Source: Rubrivivax benzoatilyticus JA2 = ATCC BAA-35
Lineage (GTDB): Bacteria; Pseudomonadota; Gammaproteobacteria; Burkholderiales; Burkholderiaceae_C
Direction of reading: 5' to 3'
Assembly (NCBI RefSeq): GCF_000190375.1
Contig: NZ_AEWG01000068.1
Coordinates: forward strand, 1 to 45,580
Length of the DNA: 45,580 bases
The notes beneath the pieces were generated by a model that made no database searches, had not been told where the DNA came from, and saw only the letters and a list, made by a program, of their open reading frames with translations. The translations under genes were made by a program, and so were the position numbers. Of the stretch, positions 26,500 through 34,482 are shown in pieces (the first letter of the stretch is position 1; every line of letters begins with the position of its first letter).

Positions 26500-26678
26500 T
26501 GTTACAGGATGCGCGAGTGTAGGGGCGTCGCGCCAGCGCCGCCGCCGGGTCATTCCCCCGCGTCGGGGCGGGGCAAGCAGGACGCGGGCCAGCCGTCGCG
26601 GGGCACGGAGCTTGCGAGCCGGCCGGATCCCCGCCGTCGCGCGGGGGCGGCGAGCCTCCGCAAGCGGCCCGTGAGCCG

Positions 26679-26684
26679 TAGACT
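26679..26684 (+). promoter_or_regulatory. -10 candidate for the binding-protein genes
   Basis: TAGACT lies 30 bases before the ATG of the first binding protein. No convincing -35 is visible in the GC-rich DNA upstream. It is the most likely promoter in the divergent 26457-26714 region for the plus strand. Confidence 0.4.
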
Positions 26685-26714
26685 CCGCCGCTTTCGTAAC
26701 CAAACACCTGCCCG

Positions 26715-28532
26715 ATGAAACGCCTGCTCCGGTCCGCTGCGCTGGCCGCCTGCCTCCTGGCGACGGCCGTCGCCGGCGTGGCGCAGACGGACGGCCCCGC
26801 GCCGAAGACGCTGCGCTACGCGTTCCCGATCGCCGAGACCAGCTTCGACCCGGCGGCGATCACCGACCTGTACTCGCGCACCGTCGTCTCGGGCATCTTC
26901 GAGGCGCCGCTGGAGTTCGCCTTCCTCGCGCGCCCGGTGCGCATGCGGCCGAACACCGCCGCCGCGATGCCCGAGGTGTCGGCCGACTTCCGCAGCTTCA
27001 CCTTCCGCATCAAGCCCGGCATCTACTTCGCCGACGACCCGGCGTTCAAGGGCCGCAAGCGCGAGCTGGTCGCCGAGGACTACGTCTACTCGATCAAGCG
27101 CCATTACGACCCGCGCTGGAAGAGCGGCAACCTCTACCTGCTCGAGGGCGCCAAGCTGCTGGGGCTGTCCGAGTTGCGCGCGCGTGCCATCAAGGAGCGC
27201 AAGCCCTTCGACTACGACCGCCCGGTCGAGGGCCTGCGCACGCTGGACCGCTACACCTTCCAGGTGAAGCTCGCCGATCCGTCGCCGCGATTCCTCTACA
27301 ACTTCGCCGACTCGTCGTTCACCGGCGCACTGGCGCGCGAGGTCGTCGAGTTCTACGGCGACCGCATCGGCGAACACCCGGTCGGCACCGGGCCGTTCAA
27401 GCTCGGCGCCTGGAAACGCAGTTCGCGCATCGAGCTCGACCGCAACCCCGGCTACCGCAGCGTGCTCTACGACGAAGAGGCCCCCGCGGGCGACGAACGC
27501 CTGCAGGCCGTCGCGCGGGAGTTCAAGGGCCGGCGCCTGCCGCTCGTCGACCGGGTGCAGATCTCGATCATCGAGGAGCCGCAGCCACGCTGGCTGTCGT
27601 TCCTGAACGAGGAGCAGGACATCGCCGAGAACGTGCCGGCGGAGTTTGCCGGCGTCGCGTTCCCGAACAACGAACTCGCGCCCAATCTCGCCAAGCGTGG
27701 CGTGCTGATGCTGCGTTACCCGCGTTCGGACGTCGCGGTCTCGTATTTCGGCATGGAGCACCCGGTGGTCGGGGGTTACGAGCCGCACAAGGTCGCGCTG
27801 CGCCGCGCGATCGCGCTGGCCATCGACGTCGAACGCGAGATCCGCCTCGTGCGTGGCGGCCAGGCCATTCCCGCGCAGTCGCCGATCGGCCCGGAGGCCT
27901 GGGGCTACGACCCGGCCTACAAGAGCGAGATGGGCGACTACGACCCGGCGCGCGCCAAGGCGCTGCTGGACATGCACGGCTGGATCGACCGCGACGGCGA
28001 CGGCTGGCGCGACCAGCCCGACGGCAGCCCGCTGGTGCTGGAGTACTCGACGCAGCCCGACCAGCAGAGCCGCAAGCTCAACGAGCTGTGGAAGAAGAAC
28101 ATGGACGCGATCGGCATCCGCATCGTGTTCAAGACCGCCAAGTGGCCCGAGCAGCTGAAGGCCTCGCGCGCCGGCAAGCTGATGATGTGGGGCGTCGGCT
28201 GGAGCGCTGGCCAGCCCGACGGCGACACCTTCCTCGCGCTGGGCTACGGCCCCAACCGGGGCCAGTCCAACCACGCGCGCTTCGACCTGCCGGCCTTCAA
28301 CGCGCTGTACGAGAAGCAGTCGCTGCTGCCCGACGGGCCCCAGCGCCAGGAGGCGATGGACGCGGCCAAGAAGCTGATGATCGCCTACATGCCCTACAAG
28401 GTGCACGTGCACCGCATCTGGACCGACCTTGCGCACCCGTGGGTGGGCGGCTACAGCCGCAACATCTTCGTGCGCGAGTTCTGGAAGTACGTCGACATCG
28501 ACCCGGCGGCGCAGCCGCGCCGCGGGTCATGA
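26715..28532 (+). CDS. Peptide ABC importer substrate-binding protein, copy 1
   Basis: A 605-residue SBP_bac_5 family protein with a signal peptide (MKRLLRSAALAACLLATAVAGVAQ), then the family core starting KTLRYAFPIAETSFDP. The segments EHPVGTGPFKL and PVVGGYEPHKVALRRAIALA are typical of oligopeptide-binding proteins. It delivers peptides in the periplasm to the permeases encoded divergently. Cys13 in LAAC could be a lipobox, but the hydrophobic stretch continues beyond it, so cleavage after VAQ or similar is also possible. The next gene is a close paralogue. Confidence 0.93.
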   Translation: MKRLLRSAALAACLLATAVAGVAQTDGPAPKTLRYAFPIAETSFDPAAITDLYSRTVVSGIFEAPLEFAFLARPVRMRPNTAAAMPEVSADFRSFTFRIKPGIYFADDPAFKGRKRELVAEDYVYSIKRHYDPRWKSGNLYLLEGAKLLGLSELRARAIKERKPFDYDRPVEGLRTLDRYTFQVKLADPSPRFLYNFADSSFTGALAREVVEFYGDRIGEHPVGTGPFKLGAWKRSSRIELDRNPGYRSVLYDEEAPAGDERLQAVAREFKGRRLPLVDRVQISIIEEPQPRWLSFLNEEQDIAENVPAEFAGVAFPNNELAPNLAKRGVLMLRYPRSDVAVSYFGMEHPVVGGYEPHKVALRRAIALAIDVEREIRLVRGGQAIPAQSPIGPEAWGYDPAYKSEMGDYDPARAKALLDMHGWIDRDGDGWRDQPDGSPLVLEYSTQPDQQSRKLNELWKKNMDAIGIRIVFKTAKWPEQLKASRAGKLMMWGVGWSAGQPDGDTFLALGYGPNRGQSNHARFDLPAFNALYEKQSLLPDGPQRQEAMDAAKKLMIAYMPYKVHVHRIWTDLAHPWVGGYSRNIFVREFWKYVDIDPAAQPRRGS

Positions 28533-28545
28533 ATCTGCCGAGACG

Positions 28546-30381
28546 ATGAAGCTTTTCTCTTTCCTGGCCGGCGTGCTGCTGGCCTGCACCACCGCCGTGC
28601 ACGCCGCCGAACCCGCGGCCGATGGCGGCCGCAAGATCCTGCGCGTCGCGTTCACGACGGCCGAGACCGGCTTCGACCCGTCGCAGATCAGCGACCTGTA
28701 CTCGCGCACCGTCACGCCGCACATCTTCGAGGCGCTGTACCGCTACGACCACCTCGCGCGGCCGGTGAAGATCCGCCCGCTGACGGCCGCCGGCATGCCC
28801 GAGGTCTCGGCCGACTACAAGGTCTGGACGGTGAAGCTGCAGCCCGGCATCTACTACGCCGACGATCCGGCCTTCAAGGGCAAGAAGCGCGAGCTGGTGG
28901 CGCAGGACTACGTCTACGCCTTCCTGCGCACCGCCGACCCGGCCAACCGCAGCCAGCTCTGGAGCTGGGTCGAGACCTTCAACATCGCCGGCCTCGCCGA
29001 GTACCGGCGTGAGGTCGTGGCGCAGAAGAAGCGTTTCGACTACGACCACGTGATCCCGGGCATCCGCGCGCTGGACCGCCACACGATCCGCTTCACGCTA
29101 TCCGAACCGTCGCCGCGTTTCCTGGAGAACCTGACGGCGTCGGACCTGCTGGGCGGCATCGCGCGCGAGGTCGTCGAGTTCTACGGCGACAAGATCGCCG
29201 AGCATCCGGTGGGCACCGGCCCGTTCAAGCTCAAGCAGTGGCGACGCAGCTCGCTGATCGTGCTCGAGCGCAACCCGGACTTCCGCGAGATGCACTACGA
29301 CGCCGAGCCGGCGGCCGATGACGCCGAAGGCCAGGCCATCCTGGCGCGCCTCAAGGGCCGGCGCATCCCGATGATCGACGAGGTGCGCATCTCGATCATC
29401 GAGGAGGAGCAGCCGCGCTGGCTGGCCTTCCTCAACGGCCAGATCGACATGCTGGCCGGGCAGTACGGCTCGGTGCCGGGGTCCTTCGTCAACGTCGCGA
29501 TGCCCAACGGCCACGTCGCGCCCAACCTCGAACGCAAGGGCATCCTGGCGGCGCAGCAGGTCAACGCCGACATCGGGATCACCTACTTCAACATGGAGGA
29601 CCCGGTGGTCGGCGGCTACACGCCGGAGAAGGTGGCACTGCGCCGGGCGCTCTCGCTGGCGATGGACGTCGAGCGCGAGATCCGCGTCGTGCGCAAGGGC
29701 CAGGCGATCCCGGCGCAGTCGCAGGTGGTGCCGCACACGACCGGCTACGACCCGAAGTTCAAGAGCGAGGCCGGCGACTACGACCCGGCGCGCGCGCGTG
29801 CGCTGCTGGACATGTACGGCTACGTCGACCGCGACGGCGACGGCTGGCGCGAGCTGCCCGACGGCAAGCCGCTGGTGCTGGTCTACGCCACCCAGCCGAC
29901 GCAGATCAGCCGCCAGTTCGACGAGCTCTGGCGCAAGAACATGGAGGCGATCGGCATCCGCACGACCTTCCAGACCGGCCAGTGGCCCGAACAGCTGAAG
30001 CTGGCGCGTGCCGGCAAGCTGCAGATCTGGACGCTGGGCTCGTCGGCCTCGGGGCGTGACGGCCAGAGCGCTTTCGACCGCCTGCACGGCCCGCAGGCCG
30101 GCGGCCAGAACCTCGCGCGCTTCAGCCTGCCGGCTTTCGACGCGCTGTACGACCGCATGTCGGCGCTGCCCGACGGCCCCGAACGCGACGAGCTCTTCCG
30201 CCAGGCCAAGATCCTGTCGGTGGCCTACATGCCGTACAAGCCGTCGGTGCACCGCGTCAGCACCGACATGTGGCAGCCCTGGGTCAGCGGTTTCCGCCGC
30301 CCGGTGTTCTGGAGCGAATGGTGGCACCTCGTCGACCTAGACCCGGCAATGCGCGCGGCCGCCGGCGTGAAGGTCGACTGA
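28546..30381 (+). CDS. Peptide ABC importer substrate-binding protein, copy 2
   Basis: A 611-residue paralogue of the preceding protein, starting 13 bases after it. Signal peptide MKLFSFLAGVLLACTTAVHA, then KILRVAFTTAETGFDPSQIS. It shares long blocks with copy 1, such as REVVEFYGD, EHPVGTGPFKL, MEDPVVGGYTPEKVALRRAL (MEHPVVGGYEPHKVALRRAI in copy 1) and VDRDGDGWRELPDG. An upstream in-frame start is rejected because it would bury the signal peptide. Divergence between the copies is well above allele level, so this is an old tandem duplication and the two may bind different peptides. Confidence 0.92.
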   Translation: MKLFSFLAGVLLACTTAVHAAEPAADGGRKILRVAFTTAETGFDPSQISDLYSRTVTPHIFEALYRYDHLARPVKIRPLTAAGMPEVSADYKVWTVKLQPGIYYADDPAFKGKKRELVAQDYVYAFLRTADPANRSQLWSWVETFNIAGLAEYRREVVAQKKRFDYDHVIPGIRALDRHTIRFTLSEPSPRFLENLTASDLLGGIAREVVEFYGDKIAEHPVGTGPFKLKQWRRSSLIVLERNPDFREMHYDAEPAADDAEGQAILARLKGRRIPMIDEVRISIIEEEQPRWLAFLNGQIDMLAGQYGSVPGSFVNVAMPNGHVAPNLERKGILAAQQVNADIGITYFNMEDPVVGGYTPEKVALRRALSLAMDVEREIRVVRKGQAIPAQSQVVPHTTGYDPKFKSEAGDYDPARARALLDMYGYVDRDGDGWRELPDGKPLVLVYATQPTQISRQFDELWRKNMEAIGIRTTFQTGQWPEQLKLARAGKLQIWTLGSSASGRDGQSAFDRLHGPQAGGQNLARFSLPAFDALYDRMSALPDGPERDELFRQAKILSVAYMPYKPSVHRVSTDMWQPWVSGFRRPVFWSEWWHLVDLDPAMRAAAGVKVD

Positions 30382-30614
30382 CGCCGTCCCGGATCCCGGC
30401 CCGATACAAACGCTTACGGCGTTGGTGCGTCGGTGCGACGCCAAATGTTTCGCGATACGCCACAAAACTCGCGCTGTAAACCCGCTGTTACAACTTTGGG
30501 GCGCATTCGTGAGTGAGCTCACGATCCTCGGGCAGACTGGTAAACCTTTCTCACAGTCGCGGCGGGTGCGCTTGGGCAGACTCGCACCGCAATCGGGATC
30601 CAAAGAGACCATTC
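30382..30614 (+). promoter_or_regulatory. Repeat-rich leader of the FeeM-like gene
   Basis: This 233-base gap is richer in A+T than its surroundings. It has AACGC/GCGTT around TTACG (30408-30422), the inverted repeat TGTAA (30475-30479) and TTACA (30488-30492), the palindrome GTGAGCTCAC (30514-30523), the direct repeat GGGCAGACT at 30530-30538 and 30574-30582, and a hairpin of 30562-30570 with 30583-30590 whose loop contains the second GGGCAGACT. No single promoter is clear. It looks like a regulated control region. Confidence 0.4.
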
Positions 30615-31388
30615 ATGACGACTGACACGATCATCGTCGCGCCGATCGGCGGTCAGCGCGCCGTGCGGCGCCCGGTGTCGGAAGGGCGGGCGCTGCCCGC
30701 CCGGGCACCAGCGGTGGACGTGCCGGAGCGGGTGTTCAGAATCCGCTCCGCCGACTCCTACGTCTGCCGCCAGAGCGCGAACTCGCTGCTCAAGCAGCGT
30801 TACGCCTGGCGCGGCTACCACGCCGTGTCGCTGCCCAGCGACCAGACCACCAACCGCATCACGCTGTCGGCCACCGAGAACGACGACACCATCGGCACGA
30901 TCACCGTCGCGCTCGACAGCGCCGAGGGCCTGAGCGCGGAGGACGCGTTCCCGGCCGAGATGGAGGCCCTGCGCCGCGACGGCGTCCGGGTCTGCGAGTT
31001 CACCAAGCTGGCGATCGACCCGATCTCCGGCAGCAAACGGGTGCTGGCGGCGCTGTTCCACGTCGCCTACATCGTCGCCCACCGCATCCGCGGCTACGAC
31101 GCGCTGGTGATGGAGGTGAACCCCCGCCACGTGCGCTACTACGAGCGCATGCTCGGCGCACGCGTCATCGGCGAGGAGCGCCTGAACCGTTTCGTCAACG
31201 CGCCGGCGGTGCTGCTGACGATCGACTTCGCTTACATCCGCGACCAGATCGAGGCCTTCGGCGGCCGTGTCGACCTCGACGCCGACGAGCGCTCGCTCTA
31301 CCCCTACGCGTTCTCGCCGCGCGAGGAGACGGGCATCATCGCCCGCCTGATGACCGCGCAGACGCCCGCTTCCGCGAGCATCAACTGA
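30615..31388 (+). CDS. FeeM-like N-acyl amino acid synthase (GNAT fold)
   Basis: A 257-residue protein. After a basic, proline-containing amino end of about 40 residues comes VFRIRSADSYVCRQSANSLL, then NRITLSATENDDTIGTITVALDS, CEFTKLAIDPISGSKRVLAALFHVAYI and VMEVNPRHVRYYERMLGARV. These segments match the FeeM-type acyltransferase core, related to LuxI and GNAT enzymes, that joins an acyl group from acyl carrier protein to an amino acid. I recognise the family by pattern only, without alignment. The ATG at 30615 is taken. It stands alone behind a repeat-rich leader; no FeeA-type acyl carrier protein or exosortase is adjacent. Confidence 0.78.
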   Translation: MTTDTIIVAPIGGQRAVRRPVSEGRALPARAPAVDVPERVFRIRSADSYVCRQSANSLLKQRYAWRGYHAVSLPSDQTTNRITLSATENDDTIGTITVALDSAEGLSAEDAFPAEMEALRRDGVRVCEFTKLAIDPISGSKRVLAALFHVAYIVAHRIRGYDALVMEVNPRHVRYYERMLGARVIGEERLNRFVNAPAVLLTIDFAYIRDQIEAFGGRVDLDADERSLYPYAFSPREETGIIARLMTAQTPASASIN

Positions 31389-31398
31389 GATCGCGGCC

Positions 31399-31833
31399 TC
31401 AGGCCGCCGCGCGCGCGAACTGCTGGATGGCCTGTGCCGGGATCGCGCCGCTGTGGCGGTGCGTCTCGCGCCCGTTCTCCAGCCGGATCAGCGTCGGGAT
31501 GCTGCGGATGCCGAAGCGCGTCGAGAGCTGCGGGTTGTCGTCGCTGTTGACCTTGACCAGCAGGGCGCGCCCGGCGAGTGCTCGGCCGGCCTGCTCGAAG
31601 GCCGGCGCCATCGCCCGGCACGGGCCGCACCACGGTGCCCAGAAGTCCACCAGCACCGGCACGGTGCTCGAGCCGACCGCGGCGTCGAACTCGGCGTCGC
31701 CCAGTTCGACCGGGCGCCCGTCGAGCAGCGGACGGCCGCAGCGGCCGCAGTTCGGCGCCTCGCCCAGGCGGGCGGCGGGCAGGCGGTTCATGGCCTCGCA
31801 ATGCGGGCAGCGCAGGTGCAGCGGGTGATCCAT
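31399..31833 (-). CDS. trxC: Thioredoxin with amino-terminal zinc ribbon (Trx2)
   Basis: A 144-residue thioredoxin of the Trx2 type. C9-P-H-C12 and C29-G-R-C32 form a zinc ribbon, followed by a thioredoxin fold with the active site W68-C-G-P-C72 and the cis-proline region RSIPTLIRLENG. Trx2 reduces protein disulfides in the cytoplasm and is often linked to oxidative stress. The ATG giving MDHPLHLRCPHC is used. Its stop codon lies ten bases from that of the convergent FeeM-like gene. Confidence 0.94.
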   Translation of the reverse strand: MDHPLHLRCPHCEAMNRLPAARLGEAPNCGRCGRPLLDGRPVELGDAEFDAAVGSSTVPVLVDFWAPWCGPCRAMAPAFEQAGRALAGRALLVKVNSDDNPQLSTRFGIRSIPTLIRLENGRETHRHSGAIPAQAIQQFARAAA

Positions 31834-31887
31834 CTCCGTCAGATGAGGACGGCCTGCCGCGACGTCAAGGGCGGCGTGGCCGCCTCC

Positions 31888-31893
31888 TAGAAT
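31888..31893 (+). promoter_or_regulatory. -10 element of ampG, leaderless geometry
   Basis: TAGAAT ends six bases before the ATG at 31900, so transcription would start at or beside the start codon. No ribosome binding site is visible in CCGCCG. The surrounding 17 bases recur before the M48 gene. Confidence 0.5.
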
Positions 31894-31899
31894 CCGCCG

Positions 31900-33477
31900 A
31901 TGCCTTCTTCGCTGGCGCAGCGCGCCGCCGCGCTGCACCGCCTCGCCGTCGTCACCCTGCTCGGGTTCGCCTCGGGCCTGCCGCTGGCGCTGACCGGCCA
32001 GGCGATGCAGGCCTGGCTGACGGTCGACGGCATCGACCTGGCGACGATCGGCTTTCTCAGCCTCGTCGGCCTGCCCTACACCTTCAAGTTCCTGTGGGCG
32101 CCGCTGATGGACCGCTTCGAGCTGCCCGGCCTGGGGCGGCGGCGCGGCTGGCTGGTGCTGACGCAACTCGCGCTGGCCGGCGTGCTGTTCGCGCTGTCGA
32201 CGACCTCGCCGTCGGACTCGATCCGCGCCTTCGCGCTGCTGGCGGTGCTGGTGGCCTTCGTCTCGGCCTCGCAGGACGTCGTCATCGACGCCTACCGCAC
32301 CGACCTGCTGCAGCACCGCGAGCGCGGCCTGGGCGCGTCGCTGAACGTGATGGGCTACCGCCTGGCGATGATCCTGTCCGGCGGCATCGCGCTGATCTGG
32401 ACCGACCCCGCCCAGGGCGGCGGCTGGTCCTGGCCCGAGGTCTACCGCCTGATGGCCGGCCTGATGGCGGCGCTGGCGGTGCTGTCGGCGCTGGCGCTGC
32501 CGCGGCTGAAGACCGCGCCGCGCCAGGCCACGCTGGCGCGCAACGACCTCGTCGGCTTCTTCGCCGTGCTCGCCGCGGTGGCCGCCGGCGCGATGCTGAC
32601 CGACCGCTTCGGCGCCGGCGTGGCGCAGGCGCTGTTCGGTGGCGTTCTGGCTGCGAGTTCGATGGCGCCGGCACTGCAGACGCGCTGGCTCGAGCTGGCC
32701 GTGTTGATGATGGGCCTGGCGTTCACGTTGCCGCTGGCTGCCTGGGCGGCGCGCGCGGCGCGCTTCGAGACCCTGCTCGGCGGCCTGCGCAGCTACTTCT
32801 CGCAGCGCGGCGCCGCGGCCTTCCTGCTGTTCATCGTGCTCTACAAGCTCGGCGACGCCTTCGCCGGCTCGCTGATGACGCCGTTCCTGCTGAAGGCGAT
32901 GGCCTTCGGCTCGGCCGAGGTCGGCGTCGTCAACAAGCTGATCGGGCTGTGGCTGACGATCGCCGGCGCGCTCGTCGGCGGCGCGCTGATGCTGCGCCTG
33001 GGCCTGTGGCGCTCGCTGCTCGTCTTCGGCGTGCTGCAGATGGCGAGCAACCTCGGCTTCTGGTGGCTGGCGGTGCACGGCAAGGGCGCGATGCCCGGGC
33101 TGCTGATTCCGGCCTTCGACTGGGGCTTCGTGCGCCTGGCGCAGCCGACGCCGGTCGACGGTGGGCTGCTGATGGTGGTCGCTTTCGAGAACATCTCCGG
33201 CGGCATGGGCACGGCGGCTTTCGTCGCCTTCCTGATGAGCCTGTGCAACCAGCGTTTCACGGCGACGCAGTACGCGCTGCTGTCGGCCTTCGCCGCGGTC
33301 GGCCGCGTCTGGGTCGGCCCGCTGGCCGGCGTGCTGGCCGAGAGCATCGGCTGGCCGACCTTCTTCATCCTCAGCACGGTGCTTGCGGCGCCGGCGCTGG
33401 TGATGCTGGTCTGGCTGCGCGACAGCGTGCGCGCGCTGGAGTTCGATCCCGCCGCGCCGGTGCCCGCCGACGACTGA
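31900..33477 (+). CDS. ampG: Muropeptide permease AmpG (MFS)
   Basis: A 525-residue major facilitator protein with 12-14 membrane segments. It opens with the AmpG pattern LLGFASGLPLALTGQAMQAWL (about 19-39) and YTFKFLWAPLMDRFELPGLGRRRGW (about 59-83). AmpG imports anhydromuropeptides released by wall turnover for recycling and controls AmpC-type beta-lactamase induction in species that have it. The middle part has extra hydrophobic segments (about 215-270), as in other betaproteobacterial AmpG proteins. No ampD, ampR or beta-lactamase gene is adjacent. Confidence 0.9.
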   Translation: MPSSLAQRAAALHRLAVVTLLGFASGLPLALTGQAMQAWLTVDGIDLATIGFLSLVGLPYTFKFLWAPLMDRFELPGLGRRRGWLVLTQLALAGVLFALSTTSPSDSIRAFALLAVLVAFVSASQDVVIDAYRTDLLQHRERGLGASLNVMGYRLAMILSGGIALIWTDPAQGGGWSWPEVYRLMAGLMAALAVLSALALPRLKTAPRQATLARNDLVGFFAVLAAVAAGAMLTDRFGAGVAQALFGGVLAASSMAPALQTRWLELAVLMMGLAFTLPLAAWAARAARFETLLGGLRSYFSQRGAAAFLLFIVLYKLGDAFAGSLMTPFLLKAMAFGSAEVGVVNKLIGLWLTIAGALVGGALMLRLGLWRSLLVFGVLQMASNLGFWWLAVHGKGAMPGLLIPAFDWGFVRLAQPTPVDGGLLMVVAFENISGGMGTAAFVAFLMSLCNQRFTATQYALLSAFAAVGRVWVGPLAGVLAESIGWPTFFILSTVLAAPALVMLVWLRDSVRALEFDPAAPVPADD

Positions 33478-33493
33478 GCCGGGCCCGCGCTCC

Positions 33494-33499
33494 TAGAAT
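33494..33499 (+). promoter_or_regulatory. -10 element of the M48 protease gene
   Basis: TAGAAT inside CTCCTAGAATCCGCCGA, the same 17 bases that precede ampG. Here it lies 43 bases before the ATG. No clear -35. Confidence 0.45.
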
Positions 33500-33542
33500 C
33501 CGCCGACGGAACCCCGGCGCTGGCGACCGGGTCCGACACGCC

Positions 33543-34469
33543 ATGCCGAACACCTTCGAAACCGACGCCCGGATCGACCTGCCCCCGATGCTGCACGCGA
33601 TGGGCTGCAGCTGCGCGCTGCACCGCCGGCGCCTGTTCACGACAGCGCTGGCAGCCGGCGCCGGCGCTGCGCTCGCCGGCCCGGCGATGGCCCAGGACGG
33701 CGTTCGTGGCGACGTCGGCGGCGAGTCGAAGTTCGCCAAGCTGGTGCCGGCCGAGGACGTCGAGAAGGCCGCCGCCCAGCAGTACGAGCAGATGCTGCGC
33801 GAGGCGCGCGCGGCCAAGGCGCTGGCGCCGGCCGACCACCCGCAGCTGGTGCGCCTGCGGGCCATCGCCGACCGCATCGTCCCGTACGCCCAGCCCTGGA
33901 ACCGGCGCGCCGCGAACTGGAAGTGGGAGATCAACCTCATCGGCAGCAAGCAGCTCAACGCCTTCTGCATGCCGGGCGGCAAGATCGCCTTCTATCTCGG
34001 CATCCTCAAGGAGCTGCAGCTCAGCGACGACGAGGTCGCGACGATCATGGGCCACGAAGTCGCGCACGCCCTGCGCGAGCACGCCCGCGAGCGCATGGGC
34101 AAGACCGCGGCCACGCGCATCGGTGCCGGGGTGCTCAGCGCGCTGCTCGGCCTGGGCCAGACCGGCGACACGCTGCTCAACATGGGCGGCCAGCTGCTGA
34201 CGCTGAAGTTCAGCCGCGAGGACGAGTCCGAGGCCGACATCGTCGGCATGGACCTGGCGGCGCGTTCGGGCTACGACCCGCGCGCCGGCGTCTCGCTGTG
34301 GAACAAGATGATCCAGGCGAACAAGAACGCGCCGCCGGAGTTCATGTCGACGCACCCTTCGGGGCCGACGCGCATCGCCGACATCCAGTCCAAGCTGCCC
34401 AAGGTGATGCCGCTGTACGAGCGCGCCGCCAAGCCGGCGCGCAACTTCGGCCCGCCGGCGCGCGCCTAG
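33543..34469 (+). CDS. M48-family zinc metalloprotease, exported
   Basis: A 308-residue peptidase with H171-E-V-A-H175 (zinc ligands and catalytic glutamate E172) and the downstream ligand in EDESEADIVGMDLAA. It ends with a typical THPSGPTRIADIQSKLP block. This resembles BepA/YcaL/LoiP-like periplasmic proteases involved in outer-membrane protein quality control. The amino end MGCSCALHRRRLFTTALAAG suggests a signal peptide with a twin-arginine-like RRRLFT and cleavage near AMAQ. The ATG at 33543 leaves a 25-residue pre-region; a start at MLHAMGC is also possible. No tetratricopeptide repeats, unlike BepA. Confidence 0.9.
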   Translation: MPNTFETDARIDLPPMLHAMGCSCALHRRRLFTTALAAGAGAALAGPAMAQDGVRGDVGGESKFAKLVPAEDVEKAAAQQYEQMLREARAAKALAPADHPQLVRLRAIADRIVPYAQPWNRRAANWKWEINLIGSKQLNAFCMPGGKIAFYLGILKELQLSDDEVATIMGHEVAHALREHARERMGKTAATRIGAGVLSALLGLGQTGDTLLNMGGQLLTLKFSREDESEADIVGMDLAARSGYDPRAGVSLWNKMIQANKNAPPEFMSTHPSGPTRIADIQSKLPKVMPLYERAAKPARNFGPPARA

Positions 34470-34482
34470 GCGCGCCGCGCCG

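Noticed and set aside
27980..28030. EF-hand or dockerin-like calcium loop (DRDGDGWRDQPDG) in both binding proteins
   Set aside because: A DxDGDG segment followed by DG is common at this position in SBP_bac_5 peptide-binding proteins, so it is a family feature rather than a new calcium sensor.
28429..28545. Extended start for the second binding protein, fused to the end of the first
   Set aside because: It would overlap the first gene and bury a clear signal peptide. The ATG at 28546 gives the proper export signal.
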